Positions 1 to 5,096 of a DNA stretch of 5,096 nt are shown here, in pieces (the first letter of the stretch is position 1; every line of letters begins with the position of its first letter). The translations under genes and the position numbers were made by a program. This stretch comes from Gammaproteobacteria bacterium (GTDB lineage: Bacteria > Pseudomonadota > Gammaproteobacteria > SZUA-229): assembly GCA_029287815.1 (NCBI GenBank), contig JARFQK010000321.1, forward strand, positions 1-5,096. Direction: 5' to 3'. A model generated the notes under the pieces. That model was not told where the DNA came from. It did not search any database and saw nothing but the letters and a program-made list of their open reading frames with translations.

Positions 1-1112
1 ACGTAGTAACCCTGTATCACATCACATCCCAGCGCCGTAACAAGGTCCCAGTCGCTCGAGGTCTCCACACCCTCAGCTACTGTCGTCATCTCCAACTGCT
101 TGGCCAGAAATATACTGCTCTCGAGAATCGCTCGCGCGGTATCGTCCTTGCAGGCTCCGTTGACGAACGCACGGTCAATTTTCAGTTCTTCAAACGGCAT
201 TTCCTTGAGATGCTCCATCGAAGCATAGCCGGTACCAAAATCATCGATCGAAAGTGTGGGGCCTTTCAGTCTTAAGCGTGTCAGAATGTCGAGACAGGTG
301 CCGAGGTCCTTGACCAACTGGCTCTCGGTTATTTCGATAACCAGCTTTTTGATATCCATTCCCGCATTACTCACCATATCATTCAACCGATCAGGAAAAT
401 CGAGATGACGCAGGTTGTTCATGGAGATATTGATCGCTACATTGATGTCGGCGCCCTGTTTGTGCCAATTCGCGCCCTGGCGTGTCGCTTGCATGATTAT
501 CGTATCGGTAAGCGGGTCGATCAAGTCATGACGCTCCGCCAGATCAATGAAGACATCGGGGGAAATCATGCCTCTCTCAGGATGAGGCCAGCGGGCAAGG
601 GTTTCGACACACTTCACACGCCCTGATTTGATGTCAATCTGGGGCTGGTAGTAAGCGATAATCTCTCCCGATCGAATGGCCACGTCCAGTTCGTCGGCTG
701 TCACTTCGGGCATCGCCCAGGACGTCTTGTGCTCTGAAACTGCGAATTTATTCATCATGGCAATGATGCTATGCACTGGCACCGGTTTGGATAAGCTCCC
801 AATCACATTGAGGCCCCGAACCGCTGCCATGTTTTCCGCGGTCTTCAGCACGCGTTTGTCCTCGCCACTCACCAGGACTATTCCACCAGCGAAACCATCA
901 TTCGCAAGATGACGAATAACCTCGATGCCGTCCATCTCCGGCATTTGCAGATCGCATAAAATGATATCGATATGCGCCGGGTTCTGTTCAATCAAATCGA
1001 GAGCATCGATGCCGCAGCCGGCTGAAACGACATGGCCGACGCCGGATTTCTGTACTGCCATACAGAGGAAATCCCGCATCAGCTCCTCATCGTCAACAAC
1101 CATAGCCGACAT
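1..1112 (-). CDS. RocR-like REC-EAL response regulator, c-di-GMP phosphodiesterase (3' end beyond window)
   Basis: I translated this myself from the minus strand: 370 codons, still open at the left edge. Residues 1-122 form a receiver domain with acidic pair D7/D8, phospho-acceptor D54 in CDLQMPEMDG, S82 and K109 in SKP. Residues ~138-370 form an EAL domain. Its metal and substrate residues are all present: E170 (motif is ETL rather than EAL), R174, N228, E260, loop-6 E263, D290-D291 in DDFGTGY, K311, E347 in AEGVE and Q367. From memory, each EAL residue sits exactly 5 positions before its P. aeruginosa RocR counterpart, and RocR has 392 residues, so about 20-25 residues should be missing. 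By family knowledge it hydrolyses c-di-GMP to pGpG in the cytoplasm, controlled by phosphorylation from an unseen histidine kinase. The ATG at 1112 puts Met at the start of strand beta-1 but has a poor Shine-Dalgarno; an in-frame TTG at 1187 has a better one. It is a separate unit from the amidase operon, behind a terminator. Confidence 0.93.
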   Translation of the reverse strand, partial: MSAMVVDDEELMRDFLCMAVQKSGVGHVVSAGCGIDALDLIEQNPAHIDIILCDLQMPEMDGIEVIRHLANDGFAGGIVLVSGEDKRVLKTAENMAAVRGLNVIGSLSKPVPVHSIIAMMNKFAVSEHKTSWAMPEVTADELDVAIRSGEIIAYYQPQIDIKSGRVKCVETLARWPHPERGMISPDVFIDLAERHDLIDPLTDTIIMQATRQGANWHKQGADINVAINISMNNLRHLDFPDRLNDMVSNAGMDIKKLVIEITESQLVKDLGTCLDILTRLRLKGPTLSIDDFGTGYASMEHLKEMPFEELKIDRAFVNGACKDDTARAILESSIFLAKQLEMTTVAEGVETSSDWDLVTALGCDVIQGYY

Positions 1113-1213
1113 CCCAGCTAGCGCTGCGCCCGAATCGAGGCCCTCTGTGGAGGAATCCAGAACCAACCGTGACTTGCATATGCTCAACGATCAAACCCTT
1201 CCCATTGGTCTCG

Positions 1214-1280
1214 TCAGATGCGATTCTGTGTCCTGTCTTGCGCTATTCTTAGTCACTGCTACAAGGCTGCTCGCATCTGA
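1214..1280. repeat. 10-bp perfect inverted repeat in the REC-EAL leader
   Basis: TCAGATGCGA (1214-1223) and TCGCATCTGA (1271-1280) are exact reverse complements separated by 47 bp. They fall within the predicted untranslated leader of the REC-EAL gene, just downstream of the candidate sigma-28 promoter. In RNA they could close a long stem around the leader; in DNA they could be paired half-sites. There is no T-tract after either arm, so this is not an intrinsic terminator. Confidence 0.4.
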
Positions 1281-1298
1281 GATTATCGGTATTTATGT

Positions 1299-1326
1299 TT
1301 ATCGGCCATCAACAGCATATTCTTTA
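1299..1326 (-). promoter_or_regulatory. Candidate sigma-28 (FliA) promoter of the REC-EAL gene
   Basis: On the minus strand, TAAAGAAT (1326-1319) is followed by 12 nt and then GCCGATAA (1306-1299). The latter matches the sigma-28 -10 consensus at 8 of 8 positions, and the -35 matches TAAAGTTT at 6 of 8. The spacer is one base longer than the usual 11. Transcription would begin near 1290, giving a leader of roughly 180 nt to the ATG at 1112, or about 105 nt to the TTG at 1187. The link to flagellar regulation is inference from the motif and the gene's function. Confidence 0.55.
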
Positions 1327-1341
1327 GCACCAGATTGTGAG

Positions 1342-1359
1342 CGTCACGCAATCGTCACG
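1342..1359. promoter_or_regulatory. Tandem CGTCACG direct repeat, possible activator site
   Basis: CGTCACG occurs at 1342-1348 and again at 1353-1359, a centre-to-centre step of 11 bp, or about one helical turn. The pair lies 16-33 bp upstream of the candidate -35 element of the REC-EAL promoter, a usual place for an activator. No known regulator motif is recognised, so the role is speculative. Confidence 0.25.
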
Positions 1360-1452
1360 AACGAGAACGATTCTTTTTTCAGTGAAAACACTTCGGATCA
1401 ACGCTCCAATGCTGACGGCATCAATTCAGAGCACATCAAGAAAAATCTTTTA

Positions 1453-1489
1453 GTTTATTGATTTTTATACGTATCTCTTTTCAATAAAC
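1453..1489. repeat. AT-rich 9-bp inverted repeat nested around a palindrome
   Basis: GTTTATTGA (1453-1461) and TCAATAAAC (1481-1489) are perfect complements, 19 bp apart. Near their common centre lies the palindrome ATACGTAT (1467-1474). The near-symmetry suggests an operator-type dyad. A weak AT-rich hairpin read on the minus strand is possible but would make a poor terminator. It lies between the amidase terminator and the REC-EAL promoter. Confidence 0.4.
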
Positions 1490-1561
1490 GGAAACCACGG
1501 TCCAGATAGGTCCATCCATTTGTAATCAGGCGGCATCGGATTGCGCCACGATAGAGCGCTG

Positions 1562-1591
1562 AAAAAAATGGCCCTGGAACTGACCAGGGCC
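1562..1591 (-). terminator. Rho-independent terminator of the nnr-tsaE-amidase unit
   Basis: On the minus strand an 8-bp GC-rich stem, GGCCCTGG/CCAGGGCC (1591-1584 with 1577-1570), closes a 6-nt loop and is followed by A and then seven T residues (1568-1562). It lies about 57 bp downstream of the amidase stop codon. This marks the end of the transcription unit and separates it from the REC-EAL gene. Confidence 0.9.
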
Positions 1592-1629
1592 CTCAAGCAG
1601 GACTGATGTGAGTAATTTTGTTATTGATT

Positions 1630-1644
1630 GCCAGATAATCTGGC
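1630..1644. repeat. Small hairpin just after the amidase stop codon
   Basis: GCCAGA (1630-1635) and TCTGGC (1639-1644) pair around a 3-nt loop, three bases past the TAA stop at 1648. No T-tract follows on the minus strand, so it is not itself an intrinsic terminator. It may protect the transcript's 3' end together with the terminator downstream, or be chance. Confidence 0.35.
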
Positions 1645-1647
1645 TTG

Positions 1648-2976
1648 TTAACTCACCGGGATCTTCAACAGCTGACCTGCATTCAAGCTTGTTGTATGTA
1701 TCGCATTGCGCGCACGCAAACTTTCTACGCTGGTTTGATATCGCTGGGCAATGCTGCTGAGGGTATCGCCAGATCGCACAGTGTAATCCATTTCACTGGC
1801 AGCTAACCAGGTACCCGGAGGTGCCTTGCGGGAAAAGTAACTTGCGACACCCTTGCTGATCGCTTTGGCAACTTTGAGCTGATGCGCAGCACTTTTCAGT
1901 TTTTTCTCCTCGCGCGGATTGGAAATAAACGCGGTTTCCAGGAGCACTGACGGTATATTCGGCGCTTTGAGCACGGCAAATCCGGCCTGCTGTACCTGTT
2001 TTTTGTGCACGCGATTGACATGTTTGATCTGCCGCAGGATCTCGTCACCAATATCCAGACTCGACTGAATGGTCCCCGTCAGCGACAGATCGAAGAGAAC
2101 CTCTTTGACCATTTGATCATCAACGGCCAAGCTCACGTCACCAAATAGCAGATCCGCGGCATTTTCTTTTTCGGCCAACAGCTTCGCTGTCTCCGACGTC
2201 GCCCCATCCACCGAAAGCGCATATATCGAGGAACCTCTGGCGCGGGGATCAGGGAATGAATCCGCGTGCAGTGATATCATCATATCAGCGTTAGATCTAC
2301 GAGCTGCTTTTATGCGCTGGCGTAGACGTAGGAAACGGTCGTCTCTTCTGATCAGCACGGCTTTCATGCCTTTCTGCCGGTTGATCTCATGCTCCAGCTT
2401 TTTGGCAATTGCCAGGGTCACTGTCTTTTCTTTGGTACCATTCTTGCCGAGGGCGCCCGGGTCTTTGCCACCGTGCCCCGCATCGATCGCGACAATGACA
2501 TCACGCAGTGCTGTGGTGCGCTTGGTCCTCGGTTTGGACGCGGATGATGTTGCTTTGTCGCTATGCAAGTCCAGCACGAGCCGGTATCCAGACTTGCCTG
2601 AAGGTCCAAGCACGAAACTTCTTGGTGTCGCTTCACGCTGAAGATCGAACACAACGCGCAGATCATTACCATTCCTGATACCGCTGCGAATACGACGAAT
2701 CAGCGAATGCGAATTCACACGATCAACCATGCCGTGTGTCATTGTCGTCTGCTTCAGGTCGAGCACGATCCGATCGGGTTCCTCCAACGTGAAGATCGAG
2801 TGATCAACCGTCTTGCTGAGGTCAAAAACCAGGCGCACGTAGCCGGAGTGACTGGATAAGCGAATATCCTTGACTTTCGTTGCTGCCGCGTGAGCCACTC
2901 CAGGGATGGCAGACATGGTTGCAATCCCGCTCAATGCCGCGAGTCGCCCGAGAAATTTTCGACGATTTTTTTCCAT
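1648..2976 (-). CDS. amiC: N-acetylmuramoyl-L-alanine amidase, AmiB/AmiC type (Tat signal, AMIN, Amidase_3, LysM)
   Basis: This 442-residue periplasmic zinc amidase cuts the bond between MurNAc and L-alanine of the peptide stem, splitting septal peptidoglycan during daughter-cell separation. The N-terminus has a twin-arginine motif, NRRKFLG (4-10), a hydrophobic stretch and a likely AHA|A cleavage after residue 30, so Tat export is expected, as for E. coli AmiA and AmiC. The AMIN domain (~34-138) targets the septum. A Lys/Ser/Thr-rich linker follows, then Amidase_3 (~160-381) with probable zinc ligands H168 (DAGHGG), E183 and H237 (SLHAD) and catalytic E347 (LLETAFISN). The segment ~271-325 corresponds to the regulatory insertion that family members use for EnvC/NlpD activation. 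A C-terminal LysM (~398-441) binds peptidoglycan. Gene order after tsaE is that of amiB in other gammaproteobacteria, while the Tat signal is amiC-like, so the symbol is uncertain. No clear Shine-Dalgarno precedes the ATG. The gene starts after an AT-rich gap and ends before a terminator. Confidence 0.95.
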   Translation of the reverse strand: MEKNRRKFLGRLAALSGIATMSAIPGVAHAAATKVKDIRLSSHSGYVRLVFDLSKTVDHSIFTLEEPDRIVLDLKQTTMTHGMVDRVNSHSLIRRIRSGIRNGNDLRVVFDLQREATPRSFVLGPSGKSGYRLVLDLHSDKATSSASKPRTKRTTALRDVIVAIDAGHGGKDPGALGKNGTKEKTVTLAIAKKLEHEINRQKGMKAVLIRRDDRFLRLRQRIKAARRSNADMMISLHADSFPDPRARGSSIYALSVDGATSETAKLLAEKENAADLLFGDVSLAVDDQMVKEVLFDLSLTGTIQSSLDIGDEILRQIKHVNRVHKKQVQQAGFAVLKAPNIPSVLLETAFISNPREEKKLKSAAHQLKVAKAISKGVASYFSRKAPPGTWLAASEMDYTVRSGDTLSSIAQRYQTSVESLRARNAIHTTSLNAGQLLKIPVS

Positions 2977-3105
2977 GGTTTGAGAAAGCGACCATCGGCT
3001 ATTATTATTGAACTAATAGTTTGATTATTTTTGACAAATTTTCAAGTAATTTCGCGAATTTTTTTTATATATTTTTTATGAACATAGAAGATGAAGCTAG
3101 AGTAA
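2977..3105 (-). promoter_or_regulatory. AT-rich spacer upstream of the amidase gene, possible promoter
   Basis: Bases 3001-3080 contain only 13 G or C, far below the flanking genes, with long runs of T on the plus strand and a TTCGCGAA palindrome at 3051-3058. On the minus strand TTCATC, an 18-nt spacer and TATATA form a loose sigma-70-like pair, and TTGAAA/TTGTCA offer weaker -35 options. The A-tracts could act as an UP-like or curved element. No hairpin terminator follows tsaE, so readthrough from the upstream genes is also possible. Confidence 0.35.
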
Positions 3106-3576
3106 TTAATAAGGTTCCAACAGCGACATCAGCCGCTTGCCCTTTGCGGAACAGGCGCTTAGCAACAGTTTCCGCCCATCGGGGTGATGCGCCAATGCAC
3201 AAACGAGATCGGCATCAGCCAGGTATCCGGCCGCCTTCTCCGGCCACTCGACAAGGCAGATCGAAGAATCGTCGAAATAGTCTCTGGCACCAGTGAATTC
3301 CAGCTCCTCCGCATCCGTCAAGCGGTATAAATCAAAATGATAGCACAGTAATTCAGAAGTGATACTGTAAGGCTCAACCAGGGTATAGGTTGGGCTTTTG
3401 ACAACCCCCTGATAGCCAAGTCCGCGCAGAAATCCCCGTGCGAAGGTCGTCTTACCGGCTCCCAAGGGCCCAGTCAGATAAATAACCAGACCAGGCTGCG
3501 CGTGTTCGGCGAGCCGTGCGGCGAACGACTCGAGTTCTGTCTGGGAATGCACAAACCGCTTGATAGATCGACCCAT
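3106..3576 (-). CDS. tsaE: tRNA threonylcarbamoyladenosine biosynthesis ATPase TsaE
   Basis: This is the small P-loop ATPase that works with TsaB and TsaD in the cytoplasm to make t6A at position 37 of ANN-decoding tRNAs. With the start chosen here it has 156 residues, close to the 153 of E. coli TsaE. Visible motifs are Walker A GPLGAGKTT (36-44), KSPTYTLVEPY (60-70), YHFDLYRL (79-86, with D82) and the family signature CLVEWPE (107-113, with E110 and W111). The C-terminal ~40 residues are variable, as is usual. An upstream ATG at 3612 would add 12 residues and overlap nnr. I prefer the ATG at 3576 because AGGTGAG lies 6-7 bases before it, overlapping the nnr TGA, and because the protein then aligns with E. 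coli TsaE from its first residue. The 7-bp gap to nnr implies one operon and coupled translation. Confidence 0.95.
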   Translation of the reverse strand: MGRSIKRFVHSQTELESFAARLAEHAQPGLVIYLTGPLGAGKTTFARGFLRGLGYQGVVKSPTYTLVEPYSITSELLCYHFDLYRLTDAEELEFTGARDYFDDSSICLVEWPEKAAGYLADADLVCALAHHPDGRKLLLSACSAKGKRLMSLLEPY

Positions 3577-3583
3577 TGTGCTC

Positions 3584-5068
3584 TCACCTGGCGGCATCAC
3601 GAAGGTGCTCAATCACATCGGTTGCCATCAAGCCCCGGTCATCTCCGAGAGACGCCAAATCACCTGCTCGAGCATGCAGGCAAACGGCGCCGACGACCGC
3701 CTCGCACAAATCCCGACCCGTGACTGTTTGTTGCGCAGAAAGCGACGCGATCACACCCGTCAGGACATCACCCATGCCTGCGGTTGCCATGGCTGGATTG
3801 CCCAGTGCGCATACAAAGGTATCGTCACCCCGCTGGACGATCGTACCCGACCCCTTGAGTACGACCTGGGCATTGTATTCTCGCCCAAGCTGCCTGGCCG
3901 CCCGAAAACGATCTTGCTGTATCTCGGATGTGGGTCGTTTCAATAAGCGTGCTGCCTCACCTGGATGCGGCGTGATGACGCTTTTTTGAGTCAAGCCCGC
4001 TGGTCGCTTTTTCGCCAGGATATTCAACGCGTCAGCGTCGACGACCAGCGGATAGGCTGAATTCATCGCGCTATGCATCAGACGCTCAGCCCACGCATCC
4101 TGACCCAGACCACAGCCAATCGCGATGAAGTCGGCTCTGTCGAGAAGATCACTACGAATCTCACCATTTACGCTCGCGTGCACCATGCACTCCGGGCATA
4201 CTGTAACAACGGCACCGATGTGCTCAGGACGGGTGACGACAGATACGAGACCGGCACCTGACCTGAATGCAGCACGGGCCGCGAGTGCTACCGACCCAGG
4301 CATACCTAAATTGCCACCTATGATCAGAACATGCCCGGTCTGACCCTTATGCGTGTCGTGCCGCCGAGGCGCTAACCGCCACTGCGACGGTTGCGATAGC
4401 AGCTCCGCCTCGACGCTGACCGAGTCAAAAACCTTTGCCGGAACCCCGAGATCCTCAAACAGAACCTCACCGCTGCAGGCTTTGCCACTCGCAGTAAACA
4501 TGCCCTTTTTCAGACCGATAAAGCTGACCGTATGATCAGCTCTGATCGCTGCCCCAGACACAACGCCAGTATCTGCATTCAGTCCGGACGGAATATCAAC
4601 CGAGATCACGGCCACCTCAGACCGGTTGACTTTGTTGATCAACTGCTTCCAGTCACCCTCGACATCGCGCGCCAACCCGGTTCCAAGCAGCGCATCGATC
4701 ACAACATCAGCACTGATCATCATGGCGCCATGGTAGCGCGAAGTTTCACCACACTCCTGCCAGTGCTGCCAGGCTAGCCTGGCATCGCCGCGTAGCTTTT
4801 CAGGATCGATCATGCTGACAACACGAACATTGAACCCATTGCCGTGGGCTAGCCGCGCTATTACGTAGCCGTCGCCGGCGTTATTGCCGGCACCGCACAG
4901 TACCAGAACCGAACTCGCATGCGGATAGTTTTCTTTGAGCACATCGAAAACCGCTCGCCCCGCTCGGCGCATCAACGTATATCCAGGGATGCCGTAGTCA
5001 TTGATAGCAATACGATCAAGACGCGCAACCGCATCGGCACTGTAGAGTTTTGTTGGAAGTTGATTCAC
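3584..5068 (-). CDS. nnr: Bifunctional NAD(P)H-hydrate repair enzyme (epimerase NnrE + ADP-dependent dehydratase NnrD)
   Basis: This 494-residue cytoplasmic enzyme, formerly YjeF, repairs damaged nicotinamide cofactors. The N-terminal YjeF_N domain (~1-220) interconverts the R and S epimers of NAD(P)H hydrate, and the C-terminal ribokinase-like domain (~225-490) dehydrates the S form using ADP. N-domain motifs are LCGAGNNAGDGYVIARL (57-73), DALLGTGL (125-132) and VDIPSGLNADTG (157-168). C-domain motifs are HKGQTGHVLIIGG (240-252), DADALN (344-349), TPHPGEAARLL (366-376), VLKGSGT (403-409) and AMATAGMGDVLTG (426-438), where D434 is the conserved catalytic Asp. The length fits the fused family (E. 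coli about 515). The start is a GTG inside a dispersed repeat. The frame stays open upstream to the window edge without another usual start codon, so a longer start outside the window cannot be excluded, but the encoded upstream peptide looks repeat-derived. It is the first gene seen in the unit with tsaE. Confidence 0.95.
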   Translation of the reverse strand: MNQLPTKLYSADAVARLDRIAINDYGIPGYTLMRRAGRAVFDVLKENYPHASSVLVLCGAGNNAGDGYVIARLAHGNGFNVRVVSMIDPEKLRGDARLAWQHWQECGETSRYHGAMMISADVVIDALLGTGLARDVEGDWKQLINKVNRSEVAVISVDIPSGLNADTGVVSGAAIRADHTVSFIGLKKGMFTASGKACSGEVLFEDLGVPAKVFDSVSVEAELLSQPSQWRLAPRRHDTHKGQTGHVLIIGGNLGMPGSVALAARAAFRSGAGLVSVVTRPEHIGAVVTVCPECMVHASVNGEIRSDLLDRADFIAIGCGLGQDAWAERLMHSAMNSAYPLVVDADALNILAKKRPAGLTQKSVITPHPGEAARLLKRPTSEIQQDRFRAARQLGREYNAQVVLKGSGTIVQRGDDTFVCALGNPAMATAGMGDVLTGVIASLSAQQTVTGRDLCEAVVGAVCLHARAGDLASLGDDRGLMATDVIEHLRDAAR

Positions 5069-5092
5069 CGCAAAGACGCCAAGGACGCAAAG
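5064..5092. repeat. Dispersed CGCAAAG-type short repeat overlapping the nnr start
   Basis: The segment is built of three imperfect units, CGCAAAGA (5069-5076), CGCCAAGGA (5077-5085) and CGCAAAG (5086-5092), preceded by TTCAC. From memory, this sequence (TTTGCGTCCTTGGCGTCTTT then GCGGTGAA, minus strand) is a very common interspersed repeat in environmental bacterial genomes, often mistranslated as extra protein ends. Here its GGTGAA end supplies the GTG start codon of nnr. The repeat may continue past the window edge. Confidence 0.7.
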
Positions 5093-5096
5093 TATT

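Larger units (their letters stand above)
1113..1560. other. Gene-free intergenic region
   Basis: No convincing gene is seen here on either strand. An open frame on the plus strand enters from inside the REC-EAL gene and is its antisense shadow, without family motifs. Very short leader frames on the minus strand (for example a 5-codon ATG frame near 1276) have no ribosome binding site. The stretch holds the candidate sigma-28 promoter, the tandem CGTCACG pair, two inverted repeats and a small AGTG-AAAA-CACT dyad at 1381-1392. Confidence 0.7.

Noticed and set aside
405..912. Two plus-strand open frames opposite the EAL domain
   Set aside because: They are antisense shadows of the REC-EAL gene, with no motifs or plausible ribosome binding sites.
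1100..1280. Short leader-peptide frames on the minus strand upstream of the REC-EAL gene
   Set aside because: A 5-codon and a 28-codon ATG frame exist, but neither has a Shine-Dalgarno or a regulatory codon run, so they look like chance.
925..1461. Plus-strand open frame of 178 codons running through the intergenic region
   Set aside because: It begins inside the receiver-domain coding sequence as its antisense, has low-complexity Ser/Pro/Arg-rich composition and no recognisable domain. The minus-strand frame carries intact REC-EAL motifs.
2312..2672. Open frames on both strands within the amidase gene
   Set aside because: They overlap the zinc-binding core of the amidase in other frames and have no family features.
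3577..3612. Longer TsaE start at the ATG at 3612
   Set aside because: It overlaps nnr by 29 bp, adds residues not present in E. coli TsaE, and the ATG at 3576 has the well-placed AGGTGAG ribosome site.
3502..4777. Several plus-strand open frames opposite tsaE and nnr
   Set aside because: They are shadows of strongly conserved coding sequence; their translations are Arg/Ser/Pro-rich without domains.
1..5096. CRISPR array, tRNA/rRNA genes, insertion sequence ends or a defence/mobile system
   Set aside because: No repeat-spacer periodicity, no tRNA-like folding segment and no transposase or nuclease motifs were seen; the genes are well-known families.

Overview
The window reads as a chromosomal segment of a gammaproteobacterium of moderate GC content. 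The evidence is the block nnr (NAD(P)H-hydrate repair), tsaE (tRNA t6A synthesis) and an AmiB/AmiC-type cell-wall amidase. That order is the classic gammaproteobacterial one, which in many species continues into mutL-miaA-hfq. Protein motifs look most like Pseudomonas/Enterobacteria-type homologues, but I cannot name the species. All four genes lie on the minus strand, so transcription runs from right to left.

Layout from right to left. At 5064-5092 is a short CGCAAAG-type dispersed repeat that overlaps the GTG start of nnr. nnr (5068-3584) is followed after 7 bp by tsaE (3576-3106), whose Shine-Dalgarno sequence includes the nnr stop codon, so the two are translationally linked. A very AT-rich gap of about 130 bp separates tsaE from the amidase gene (2976-1648), which encodes a Tat signal, an AMIN domain, Amidase_3 and a C-terminal LysM. 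A clear rho-independent terminator at 1562-1591 closes the unit, so mutL does not follow here. A gene-free stretch (about 1113-1560) carries several dyads and a good match to a sigma-28 (FliA) flagellar promoter at 1299-1326. It reads into a REC-EAL protein (1112-1, cut by the left window edge), a RocR-like c-di-GMP phosphodiesterase with an intact active site.

Functionally, the right part is housekeeping: metabolite repair, tRNA modification and septal peptidoglycan cleavage. The left part is a signalling gene that, if the sigma-28 promoter is real, would lower c-di-GMP as part of the flagellar/motility regulon. I see no CRISPR, IS element, tRNA, defence system or obviously new multi-gene system. 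The points most worth checking are the sigma-28 promoter, the repeat at the nnr start, the broken amiB-mutL linkage and the unexplained dyads in the intergenic region.
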